From positions 1-40,255 of the forward strand of contig BDTS01000106.1 of assembly GCA_002897915.1 (NCBI GenBank): a stretch of 40,255 nt of DNA, read 5' to 3'. Below the pieces are notes generated by a model. The model worked only from the letters and a program-made list of their open reading frames with translations, was not told the DNA's origin and searched no databases. The position numbers were made by a program, and so were the translations under genes. Positions 26,401 through 33,487 of this stretch are shown here, piece after piece (the first letter of the stretch is position 1; each line of letters begins with the position of its first letter). The stretch comes from a bacterium BMS3Bbin09. Lineage in GTDB: Bacteria; Nitrospirota; Thermodesulfovibrionia; UBA6902.

Positions 26401-27051
26401 ATGAGCGGAGATACAATAATATCACTTATATTTAAAGCTGGGCTAGTTGTGAAATTCGTCCTTTTACTGCTGCTTTTTTTCTCGGTAGTTTCATGGGCCA
26501 TTATCATTTATAAACAGAAACTGCTCTCGAAGATCGCGAAAGAGACGGATGAGTTCAACGGGGCATATACAGGGAGCAGGGATTGGGATTCTGTTCATGA
26601 ATCTACAAAAAACCTTACCCTCAGTCCTCTGGCGCACCTTTTCAGGACCGCACATTCCATGAAAGACGCTGATAAGGACGAGCTCCGGCGCTCTCTCAGG
26701 AGAGTCGAAGCACTTGAGACCTCACGTCTCGAAAAGAACCTTACCTTTTTGGCAACAACTGGCTCTACGGCTCCGTTTATAGGACTCTTCGGGACTGTTT
26801 GGGGAATAATGAACTCATTTATGGGCATCGGAAGAGTTGGTAACGCTTCACTGGCCGTAGTCGCCCCTGGTATTGCAGAGGCCCTGATAGCGACTGCCGC
26901 GGGCCTGGCTGCCGCGATCCCGGCTGTTATCGCGTATAACTACTACCTCAGCAGGGCCAACATGAACATAACGATGATGGAAGATTTTTCTATAGAATTG
27001 ATAGAACATCGTGTGAGGGAAAATGCAGAGGCGCAGACAGGCACTTTCTGA
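26401..27051 (+). CDS. tolQ: Tol-Pal system proton channel subunit TolQ
   Basis: An inner-membrane MotA/ExbB-like stator subunit that with TolR uses the proton gradient to drive TolA. Three membrane helices are visible: residues about 12-36 (KAGLVVKFVLLLLLFFSVVSWAIII), then a pair around 118-138 and 155-185. The hallmark segments LATTGSTAPFIGLFGTVWGIM and GIAEALIATAAGLAAAIPAV are intact. The 216-residue length is slightly short but typical. The start is fixed by similarity although no ribosome site precedes it; a promoter placed just upstream predicts a leaderless mRNA. The 3' end overlaps tolR by 29 bases. Confidence 0.95.
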   Translation: MSGDTIISLIFKAGLVVKFVLLLLLFFSVVSWAIIIYKQKLLSKIAKETDEFNGAYTGSRDWDSVHESTKNLTLSPLAHLFRTAHSMKDADKDELRRSLRRVEALETSRLEKNLTFLATTGSTAPFIGLFGTVWGIMNSFMGIGRVGNASLAVVAPGIAEALIATAAGLAAAIPAVIAYNYYLSRANMNITMMEDFSIELIEHRVRENAEAQTGTF

Positions 27052-27412
27052 GATCAATGTAACACCATTCGTGGATGTCATGCTCGTTCTACTGATCATC
27101 TTCATGGTGACTGCCCCGTTGCTCCAGCAGGGAATTGATGTTGACCTGCCGCAGGCAAAGGGCAAAGAGATGTCCCCTGCCGAGAGAACAATAATAACTG
27201 TAAAGAAAGACGGCAAGATATACCTGGACAAGGTCTCCGTGACGATGAAGGCCCTGAGTACAACTCTATCGAAGAACATGAACAGGGAGGTCTTTCTCAA
27301 GGCGGATAAAGATGTCCCCTATGGAATGGTAGTAACTATAATGGGTGAATTGAGGAGTGTCGGCATAGAAAAACTGGGGATGATAACGGAGCCAACAGCG
27401 CGCATTCGATGA
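27023..27412 (+). CDS. tolR: Tol-Pal system protein TolR
   Basis: A single-pass inner-membrane partner of TolQ. Its signature is INVTPFVDVMLVLLIIFMV (residues about 11-29), where the membrane Asp takes part in proton transfer. The periplasmic domain (about 35-129) contains VFLKADKDVPYGMVV. It starts inside tolQ (29-base overlap) with GAGGGA upstream of the ATG and overlaps the following tolA-like gene by 4 bases. ExbD is the close homologue, but the tolB-pal context settles the name. Confidence 0.95.
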   Translation: MQRRRQALSEINVTPFVDVMLVLLIIFMVTAPLLQQGIDVDLPQAKGKEMSPAERTIITVKKDGKIYLDKVSVTMKALSTTLSKNMNREVFLKADKDVPYGMVVTIMGELRSVGIEKLGMITEPTARIR

Positions 27413-28122
27413 AGCAGTCCTTTTACATTGGAAAAGAACCTGATCTTCAAAAAATAATAATCGCCTCTGCCGTCCTGCATATACTCTTTCTTTTCCTCAT
27501 AACGATCCCGATGAAGACAAATGAAAAAGAGTATAAGAGTTATGTCGTGGATCTTGTGGCCCCTGCCGAGATCCAAAGCCATACAAATAGCAGCAGATCA
27601 TCCATGAAGGCAAGTCCCAGGAAAAGGGTGAAGGCAAAGACGATGCCCTCCCAGAGGGTAAACAGGGAGATCGAGAGACTGCAGGCCATAAGCGCCATCT
27701 CAAAGCTGAAAGACAGAAAAAAAGAAGAGAAGGCCAACAGGCTCGAAGTTGTAAAAAAGAACATATATGAAGGACCGGATGCAGCGGAAGTGGCTGGCAA
27801 GATAGAGGCATTGAGACAAAAAAAGCTTGGCGTGGCAGGTATTCCGGGCAAAGCCAAACCGGGAAAGAACACCGAGTTCTACTATGCACTAATCACCCAG
27901 AAGATCTGGAGTGAATGGATCTGTCTTAATTGTGAGTCGGAAGATTTTGAGGTTGTAATATCTTTTCATATTAATAAGGACGGTAGCGTTGATTCTCTTA
28001 GGGTCATAAGGTCCTCTGGCAATTCATTCTATGACAACTCGGCAATGAAAGCGATCCGGAAGGCGAGTCCTTTGCCGCCGCCGGTACTTGAAGACGATTG
28101 TGAAGTAAGGTTTCGGCCATGA
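27409..28122 (+). CDS. tolA: TolA/TonB-like energy-transducing protein of the Tol-Pal system
   Basis: An inner-membrane protein that spans the periplasm and transmits TolQR-driven motion to TolB and Pal. It has one N-terminal helix (residues about 17-35, IIIASAVLHILFLFLITIP), a basic and Ser-rich linker, a short Lys/Glu-rich helical section (about 85-135) and a C-terminal TonB/TolA domain (about 145-237). That domain contains FYYALITQKIWSEW, VVISFHINKDGSV and FYDNSAMKAIRKASPLPPP. The central helix is much shorter than in E. coli TolA. Two cysteines (CLNC) sit in the C-terminal domain. The position between tolR and tolB gives the name. Confidence 0.9.
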   Translation: MKQSFYIGKEPDLQKIIIASAVLHILFLFLITIPMKTNEKEYKSYVVDLVAPAEIQSHTNSSRSSMKASPRKRVKAKTMPSQRVNREIERLQAISAISKLKDRKKEEKANRLEVVKKNIYEGPDAAEVAGKIEALRQKKLGVAGIPGKAKPGKNTEFYYALITQKIWSEWICLNCESEDFEVVISFHINKDGSVDSLRVIRSSGNSFYDNSAMKAIRKASPLPPPVLEDDCEVRFRP

Positions 28123-29363
28123 AAAACAAATATATGTATAAAGGTTTAAACAGCAGCCTTTTGTTTTTGGTCTGTGTTTTGTTGTCCGTGTTCTGTCTTC
28201 TGCCCTTTGCGGACGCGAAGATATACATCGATATAACCGATCCGGGGTTCAGGCAGATCCCCCTGAAGATAACGACTGAAGGTTCCCCTTATGCGAACGA
28301 GATCAAATGGATCGTAAAGAGCGATCTTGAAAAGACCGGGATATTCTCTTTTGTGGCCCCGGGCGTGGCTGGAGCAGAGGTCGTCGCGAACATAAACGCC
28401 GAGCCGGCGGACAAGCTAAAGATTGTGCTTACCGTAACGGACCTGATCGAGAACAGAGAGGTGCTCAAAAAGAAATATGACGCGTCAAAGTCGATCTTCC
28501 GTACGGTTGCACATGCGGCAGCGAACGATATATACAAGGCGATGACCGGGCAGGAGGGTATCTTCAGGACAAAGCTTTCTTATCTTGTAAATGTTATGCC
28601 GGGCAGAAAAGAGCTCCGTATGATGGACTGGGACGGCTACAAATCGAGAAAGGTTGTATCAAAAGGCTTGACGCCGAGCCATACCTGGTCGCGTGACGGG
28701 CGTTCACTTATGTATTCTTCTGAAAGGAACAGAAAATGGAGTATATACAGGCTCGATCTGGACAGCTACAGGGAGTCAGTGATCTTTTCATCCGAAGGGC
28801 TTAATCTTGTGGGCGGGGCGTCCCCTTCCGGACTGGTATCTTTTTCATCGTCAAAAGACGGCAGTTCCGAGATATATATCCTGGATCCTTACAGAAAGAG
28901 TCATAAAAAGCTTACCAGGTCATACGGTATTGATGTTTCACCCGCTTTTTCTCCTGACGGCACGAAGATCGCCTTTGTCTCAGACAGGGGTGGATCTCCC
29001 CAGATTTATATTATGAATTCGGACGGGAAGGGAAGGCCGAAGAGGCTCACTTTTGAGGGCAATTACAATACTTCTCCGGCATGGTCTCCTGACGGGAGAT
29101 CGATAGCGTATGTAGGAAGGATCAATGGTAAAAATCAGATATTCGTGGTAAAATTTGATGGTACTGATCTGAGGCAGCTTACGAATGTCGGCAACAATGA
29201 GGGGCCGTCGTTTTCACCCGACGAATACTTTATTGCGTTTGATTCGGACAGAGAAGGCATTCGCGGAATTTATATAATGCGCGCGGACGGAGGGGCACAA
29301 CAACGGATCACTCCAAAGTATCTGAACGCTGTTGCTCCTGAGTGGTCGCCTTACTTAAAGTAG
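28119..29363 (+). CDS. tolB: Tol-Pal system periplasmic protein TolB
   Basis: A periplasmic beta-propeller that binds Pal and TolA. The N-terminal signal peptide (about residues 10-29, LLFLVCVLLSVFCLLPFADA) is followed by the D1 domain (about 32-150). The six-bladed propeller shows repeated SPDG motifs such as FSPDGTKIAFVSDRGGSPQI and SPDGRSIAYVGR. The 414-residue length fits. It overlaps tolA by 4 bases and is followed 35 bases later by pal with its own GGAGGG ribosome site. Confidence 0.96.
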   Translation: MKNKYMYKGLNSSLLFLVCVLLSVFCLLPFADAKIYIDITDPGFRQIPLKITTEGSPYANEIKWIVKSDLEKTGIFSFVAPGVAGAEVVANINAEPADKLKIVLTVTDLIENREVLKKKYDASKSIFRTVAHAAANDIYKAMTGQEGIFRTKLSYLVNVMPGRKELRMMDWDGYKSRKVVSKGLTPSHTWSRDGRSLMYSSERNRKWSIYRLDLDSYRESVIFSSEGLNLVGGASPSGLVSFSSSKDGSSEIYILDPYRKSHKKLTRSYGIDVSPAFSPDGTKIAFVSDRGGSPQIYIMNSDGKGRPKRLTFEGNYNTSPAWSPDGRSIAYVGRINGKNQIFVVKFDGTDLRQLTNVGNNEGPSFSPDEYFIAFDSDREGIRGIYIMRADGGAQQRITPKYLNAVAPEWSPYLK

Positions 29364-29398
29364 CTTAGCATTTAATTGTTTGGGAGGGCTAAAGGGTT

Positions 29399-29950
29399 AT
29401 GAAAAAGACACTGCTAATATTTTTATTGATACTCATGGTTGGATGTTCAAAACAATACACAAAAGCGCCTGAAGTTGTTGTCGCGCCCGCAGGGAAGGCA
29501 ACAGAACAGATGGCTGCTCCCGAAGGTATAGAAGAAGAGTTTGTCGAGGAGGTGATTTCTACGGGAGAAGACCGTAATATCTCTGAAGCCGTTATCTCTC
29601 CTGAGGAGGAAGCGTTGTCGGTATTTAAGGACATCATGTTTGACTATGACAAATACAGCATAAGGCCGGACGCAAGGCCTACTCTCGACAATGTCGCGGC
29701 CTTCCTTTACAAGAACAAGAAATTCAATGTGGTTATTGAAGGGCATTGCGATGATAGGGGTACGAATGAGTACAACCTTGCGCTCGGCGAAAAAAGGGCG
29801 AAGTCCGCTCAGGGCTATCTTTCCTCTCTCGGTGTGCTGCCGTCAAGGATGATGATTATGACCTACGGCGAGGAAAAGCCGCTCTGCATGGGGCAGGATG
29901 AAATATGCTGGCAGCGCAACAGAAGGGCGCATTTCATTCTGGTTAAATAA
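29399..29950 (+). CDS. pal: Peptidoglycan-associated lipoprotein Pal
   Basis: An outer-membrane lipoprotein that grips peptidoglycan and anchors the Tol machine. The signal ends in a lipobox (LMVGC) with Cys16, followed by Ser rather than Asp, which favours outer-membrane sorting. After a flexible acidic region (about 25-75), an OmpA-like domain (about 78-183) follows. It has the ligand segments FDYDKYSIRPDARPTLD and IEGHCDDRGTNEYNLALGEKRA, with the Asp and Arg that bind diaminopimelate. The last part reads CWQRNRRAHFIL. It sits between tolB and cpoB and would be a substrate of Lnt. Confidence 0.96.
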   Translation: MKKTLLIFLLILMVGCSKQYTKAPEVVVAPAGKATEQMAAPEGIEEEFVEEVISTGEDRNISEAVISPEEEALSVFKDIMFDYDKYSIRPDARPTLDNVAAFLYKNKKFNVVIEGHCDDRGTNEYNLALGEKRAKSAQGYLSSLGVLPSRMMIMTYGEEKPLCMGQDEICWQRNRRAHFILVK

Positions 29951-29960
29951 GGTGTTGATA

Positions 29961-30920
29961 ATGAAAAATGATCTCAAAAAAATAGCCAAAGTGTTTTATA
30001 GTCGGGCAGGTAAGATGCTCTGCCTCGTTTTTTCTGTTGTTTTCATAACCGGTTGTGTTACAACGGAAGCAGAGAACAGGATGCAGTACCAGATCAATAC
30101 TCTTGAGACCGAGGTCAAGAATATAAAGCAGAAGTCAAAGAGTATTGAGACCCGGTTCCCGGACCAGCAAAAGCAGTTCAGTAAACTTGAAGACACACAG
30201 CACGCTACGGCAAAGACAATGTCTGACCTCCTGATACAGATACAGTATCTCACGACTGAGGTCCAGATGCTTACCGGGCGTTTTGAAGAGGCGAGGTACA
30301 ATTCCGAAAAGAACTCCGCTGAACTTAGGGAAAGCAAAGAGATGCTTTTAGCGAAGATGAAGCAGCTTGAGATAAGGGTTGAAGACCTGAAGAAGAGACT
30401 TGTTGAGCCCGCACCTGTAGCGGTCTCGAAAGAAGAACCCGGGAAGACCATTACAGGAGTAGCAGAAAAAGAGGAAACAGAAAAGACCGGAGAAGCTGTC
30501 AAAGATAAGGCGGAGCAGGAAGATAAGACAGATGTGAAGGACGCCTATATGGCCGCTTATGAGGCGTATAAAAATGATAAGACCGTAGAGGCAAGAGAAA
30601 AGTTCCAGTCCCTTCTTATGGATCATCCCGAGAACGATTATTCGGACAACGCGCGTTTCTGGATAGCCACGAGTTATTACAAGGACGAAAATTACGAGGA
30701 TGCGATCCTCGCCTATGAAGAGCTTTTCAAAAAGAACCCTGACAGCGACAAGGTCCCGGAAGCGATGCTGAAGCAGGGACTCGCATTCTATGCATTAAAA
30801 GATAGTAAGACCGGCAGGATAATTCTCGAAAAGCTCGTAGATAAATTCCCCGAGTCCGACCAGGCAAAGCTTGCTATCAAGAAAATGAAGAAGGCCACGG
30901 TCCTGCCCAAGAAAAAGTAG
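29961..30920 (+). CDS. cpoB: Tol-Pal system accessory protein CpoB/YbgF, apparent lipoprotein
   Basis: Coordinates Tol action with septal peptidoglycan synthesis. I place the start at 29961 (MKNDLKK) because AAGGTG precedes it and the earlier in-frame codons overlap pal. The signal ends in FITGC with Cys32, a lipobox. The E. coli protein is a soluble periplasmic protein, so this one seems to be lipid-anchored. A trimerising coiled coil runs from about residue 40 to 140, then an acidic Lys/Glu linker, then TPR repeats (about 190-315: AYMAAYEAYKNDKTVEAREK, ARFWIATSYYKDENYEDAI, PEAMLKQGLAFYALKD). It is the last gene of the tol cluster. Confidence 0.92.
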   Translation: MKNDLKKIAKVFYSRAGKMLCLVFSVVFITGCVTTEAENRMQYQINTLETEVKNIKQKSKSIETRFPDQQKQFSKLEDTQHATAKTMSDLLIQIQYLTTEVQMLTGRFEEARYNSEKNSAELRESKEMLLAKMKQLEIRVEDLKKRLVEPAPVAVSKEEPGKTITGVAEKEETEKTGEAVKDKAEQEDKTDVKDAYMAAYEAYKNDKTVEAREKFQSLLMDHPENDYSDNARFWIATSYYKDENYEDAILAYEELFKKNPDSDKVPEAMLKQGLAFYALKDSKTGRIILEKLVDKFPESDQAKLAIKKMKKATVLPKKK

Positions 30921-30952
30921 AGTATAATATTGATCTACAGGAGGTTGTTATA

Positions 30953-32063
30953 ATGATCACATATGATGAGTTAAAAGATAAATTGGCCGGAACCAGAGTT
31001 AGAATTGATGCCCTCAGGAGGTATCTTTGAGGTAGCTTCGCTTCAGGAACGCATCAAGGCCCTTCAGGGAAAACTCCTCGCCGAAGACTTATGGGAGGAT
31101 CCTGCAAAGGTGCAGGAACTGCTTAAAGAAAAATCCAATATCGAGAATATCCTTCAGCCTTTTGATTTCGCGGAAAAGAAACACGAGGATCTTGGCGTGC
31201 TTCTCGAGCTTTCAGAAGAAGAAGATGGTTTCATGCTCCTTGAAGATGCCGGAAAAAGTGTTGCGGATCTTATGCAGGAGCTTGATGACATTGAACTGAA
31301 AAGCACACTTTCATTAAAAGAGGACAAGAACAATGCCATATTGACCGTGAATCCGGGGGCAGGTGGAACCGAGAGCCAGGACTGGGCGCAGATCCTGATG
31401 AGGATGTATATGAGGTGGGCCGAGCAGAAAGGTTTTAAGCTCAAAGTGATCGACCTGCTGCCGGGTGATGAGGCGGGGATAAAGAGTGTTACTATGACTG
31501 TCAGCGGTCAGTATGCGTATGGCTACCTCAAGGGCGAAGCAGGAGTGCACCGTCTCGTGAGGATATCCCCGTACGATGCCAACAAGAGGCGGCACACCTC
31601 GTTTGCGGCCGTAATGGTCTATCCCGAGATCACTGAGGACATTGAGATAGAGGTCAATGAAGACGACCTCAGGATCGATACCTTCAGGGCTTCCGGTGCC
31701 GGAGGACAGCATGTGAACAAGACCGACTCCGCGATAAGGATCACGCATGCCCCAACCGGAATTGTGATCAGCTGCCAGAATGAACGTTCACAGCACAGGA
31801 ACAAGGAGATGGCCATGAAGATCCTGAAGGCGCGCCTGTATGACCTGAAGAAGGAGGAACAGGACGAAAAACTTGATGGGTTTATTGGAGAGAAAAAAGA
31901 GATATCCTGGGGGAGCCAGATAAGGTCATATACCCTCCAGCCCTATCAGCTTATCAAGGACCACCGTTCAGGATATGAGACAGGGAATGTGAACGCGGTG
32001 CTGGACGGGAATCTGGATGAATTTACTAATCAATATCTCCTGATGAGAAAAGAGAAAAGTTAA
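30953..32063 (+). CDS. prfB: Peptide chain release factor 2 with programmed +1 frameshift
   Basis: Recognises UGA and UAA stop codons. Translation begins at ATG 30953 (AGGAGG ribosome site upstream) and reads 25 codons, MITYDELKDKLAGTRVRIDA..., to an in-frame TGA at 31028. A +1 shift after CTT (31025-31027) skips base 31028 and continues from GAG 31029 to the stop at 32063, giving 369 residues. The joined protein keeps E. coli numbering: tripeptide S205-P206-Y207 in place of the usual SPF, and the catalytic G250-G251-Q252. Ala246 is present, as in most bacteria. The frameshift site is autoregulatory: low RF2 favours the shift. The SPY variant is unusual. Confidence 0.96.
31016..31031 (+). promoter_or_regulatory. 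prfB programmed +1 frameshift site
   Basis: An internal Shine-Dalgarno AGGAGG (31016-31021), then TAT CTT TGA G. The spacing to the slippery CTT and the in-frame TGA is the same as at the classic RF2 site (AGGGGGTATCTTTGAC). The base after TGA is G rather than C. Confidence 0.93.
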
Positions 32064-32149
32064 GATTGAATGTCAAATAAAGGACACTTTGGTCATTTGG
32101 AATTTAGGTATTGATTTGATATTTGTTAGTTACTATGGATATTTTTAAA

Positions 32150-32437
32150 CTAATCGCTCTTTCTTATTTGACCCAAGGGCCGTCTGAATGTGTACTCAAA
32201 AGGATCTTTTACGAGAAGTTCATATGATTTTCCGACACTGCTGGTGATTGCTGCGAACGGCAGGCTCACTACAAAAAATGCGCCACCAAAAACAGTGGAT
32301 ACTATTCCGAGAGGTCTCAGTAAGAGAGTATCGATTATAATGTCGGGCGCATCTATATTTTCAGAAGGAACGGCAAAGGCCGGTGCGGCTGAGAACAGCA
32401 TTGCTATAACCAGCAAGATAGAGAAGTATTTTTTCAT
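32150..32437 (-). CDS. Small secreted or membrane protein of unknown function
   Basis: A 95-residue protein with a clear signal peptide (KKYFSILLVIAMLFSAAPAFA, cleavage after residue 22-23). It has a hydrophobic central stretch with Gly and Pro (LLLRPLGIVSTVFGGAFFVVSLPFAAI) and a C-terminal PFEYTFRRPLGQI. The repeated RPLG at both ends of the mature part (RPLGIVS and RPLGQI) is notable. I do not recognise a family with known function. An AAGGAG ribosome site precedes the ATG. A good promoter lies upstream and the leader between them holds one copy of the repeated intergenic element (32464-32534). It is convergent with prfB. Confidence 0.75.
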   Translation of the reverse strand: MKKYFSILLVIAMLFSAAPAFAVPSENIDAPDIIIDTLLLRPLGIVSTVFGGAFFVVSLPFAAITSSVGKSYELLVKDPFEYTFRRPLGQIRKSD

Positions 32438-32463
32438 TTAGTGTCTCCTTTTTAAAATAAACA

Positions 32464-32534
32464 ATATACCATTGGCATGAGTTTCGTTCAAATAGATGAA
32501 ATTAAAATTTCACTATATTCTCAGCTTTATATCT
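32464..32534 (-). repeat. Copy C of an unrecognised intergenic element of about 70 nt
   Basis: On the minus strand it begins AGATATAAAGCTGAG and continues with the hairpin ATAGTGAAATT-TT-AATTTCATCTAT (32492-32516). It ends with the core ACGAAACTCATGCC plus AATGGTATAT (32464-32487). It fills most of the leader of the 95-residue protein gene; the predicted transcript start (about 32530) nearly coincides with its left end. It shares 44 of 54 aligned bases with copy B (34212-34265), with further similarity beyond. Confidence 0.75.
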
Positions 32535-32536
32535 AC

Positions 32537-32565
32537 ACTATAATTAAGATATTTCAATTAGTCAA
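32537..32565 (-). promoter_or_regulatory. Predicted promoter of the small secreted protein gene
   Basis: On the minus strand TTGACT (32560-32565) and TATAGT (32537-32542) are separated by exactly 17 bases, each matching consensus at 5 of 6 positions. The transcript would start near 32530 with a leader of about 92 nt. Confidence 0.6.
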
Positions 32566-32578
32566 TAAATAATTGCAG

Positions 32579-33262
32579 TTATTTGAGTGAACCGATTGCT
32601 TTCATGACCGCTTTCTGGCAGTTGAGAGAGGCAAGCTCCATATCCCACCTTCTCTTGTCCCGTACCCCGGCAATATTACTTATACCTCTTATTTCGAACA
32701 TCGGTATATTGTATATCATGCAGATCTGGGCAATGGCTGCCCCTTCCATGTTCTCGCATATGGCTCTGAAACGTCTCTCGAGCTCCTTTGCCCTTTGTGT
32801 TGAGCCGGATGCTGCAGAGACAGTTACAAAGGTGCCGGATTTGATTTTTTGCAGGCGCAATTTACCCACAGGGAATTCATTAAAATATTTTTTCCTATCG
32901 GACTGCACGAGCGGGATGCCGATCTTTTCGAGGCCCTCCCATCCCTTTGAACTGATCACCCCTTCGTCGCCCAGTATCTCTTTTGAAGCTATTGCCACAT
33001 CTCCATTTACGAGTCCTGATCCCGGATAGGCCCCGCCTATTCCGAAGTTGACAACTTTATTGACCGGGAAGTTCTCTATAACTATTGTTGCGGAATGGGC
33101 CGCGTTTATTTTGCCGATACCCGTGTTCAAGAGGAGTACCTTGACGCCTGAGAGACTGCCTTTGTAAACTTTTTTATCGGCAACTTCAGAGACCCTTGCG
33201 GTTTTCATAGAGGCAAGGATCAGATCCGATTCGAATGGCATTGATGAGAGGAGAGCAATCAT
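32579..33262 (-). CDS. mqnB: Futalosine hydrolase
   Basis: Cleaves futalosine to dehypoxanthine futalosine in the futalosine route to menaquinone. The 227 residues have the nucleoside-phosphorylase/nucleosidase fold. They include LLNTGIGKINAAHSAT, NFGIGGAYPGSGLVNGDVAIA, the substrate-contacting ENMEGAAIAQ and the ligand-loop RGISNIAGVRDKRRWDM, a pattern that favours MqnB over MTA/SAH nucleosidase. Other mqn genes are not adjacent. No ribosome site is apparent, and a TATACT about 7 bases upstream would make it leaderless, although no -35 is seen. MTA/SAH nucleosidase is the main alternative. Confidence 0.85.
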   Translation of the reverse strand: MIALLSSMPFESDLILASMKTARVSEVADKKVYKGSLSGVKVLLLNTGIGKINAAHSATIVIENFPVNKVVNFGIGGAYPGSGLVNGDVAIASKEILGDEGVISSKGWEGLEKIGIPLVQSDRKKYFNEFPVGKLRLQKIKSGTFVTVSAASGSTQRAKELERRFRAICENMEGAAIAQICMIYNIPMFEIRGISNIAGVRDKRRWDMELASLNCQKAVMKAIGSLK

Positions 33263-33319
33263 TTCGATAGTATAATATAAAAGTTGCTAAGCGTGATAGT
33301 TTAAAAGCTTGTAAGTTAT

Positions 33320-33426
33320 CGCCACCCCCGTAGTTTTGCTACGCAAAACTGGACATCCCTACAGATTCGCTTCGCAAATCTAAGACGTTGGGACTATGGC
33401 GGGGGCTTCGCGCGCTTCGCTTGCGC
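33320..33426. other. Structured non-coding segment with nested hairpins
   Basis: The outer arms CCCCCG (33325-33330) and CGGGGG (33400-33405) enclose two hairpins. One is AGTTTTGC-TAC-GCAAAACT (33332-33350, perfect 8 bp). The other is AGATTCGC-TTC-GCAAATCT (33363-33381, one mismatch). A GC-rich tail CTTCGCGCGCTTCGCTTGCGC follows. It is more GC-rich than the rest of this 225-base gap (33263-33487). It contains no plausible gene and could be a small mobile or relict element. Confidence 0.5.
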
Positions 33427-33434
33427 TCGTATGA

Positions 33435-33440
33435 TATAAT
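33435..33440 (+). promoter_or_regulatory. Possible -10 of the exported metallo-beta-lactamase-fold gene
   Basis: A perfect TATAAT with no good -35 at 16-18 bases. Transcription would begin near 33447, leaving a leader of about 40 nt that contains core copy A. Confidence 0.3.
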
Positions 33441-33453
33441 TTAATTACTTCAA

Positions 33454-33477
33454 ACGAAACTTATGCCTGTGGTATAA
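33454..33477 (+). repeat. Copy A (shortened) of the intergenic element: 24-nt core
   Basis: ACGAAACTTATGCC followed by TGTGGTATAA. It matches copy B at 22 of 24 positions and copy C at 20 of 24. Upstream it retains GATATAATTTAATTACTTC, which resembles a deleted version of the hairpin part. TTATGCC-TGT-GGTATAA can pair, with one G-T. The right end runs straight into the ribosome site GGAGGG of the next gene. Confidence 0.75.
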
Positions 33478-33487
33478 GGAGGGCAAT

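Noticed and set aside
29898-29960. Upstream in-frame extension of cpoB overlapping pal
   Set aside because: The extension overlaps the conserved end of pal and would bury the lipoprotein signal; ATG 29961 has a ribosome site.
31005-32063. prfB starting at an in-frame TTG or ATG inside the gene (31005 or later)
   Set aside because: The upstream ATG 30953 with a strong ribosome site and the standard frameshift site gives the full-length conserved protein with E. coli numbering.
32064-32149. Intrinsic terminator between convergent prfB and the small secreted protein gene
   Set aside because: Only a 5-bp CAAAT/ATTTG pairing around a poor stem; not convincing.
33320-33426. Integron attC-like recombination site
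   Set aside because: No matching core-site pair of the RYYYAAC/GTTRRRY type at the outer ends, and no integrase or cassette array nearby.
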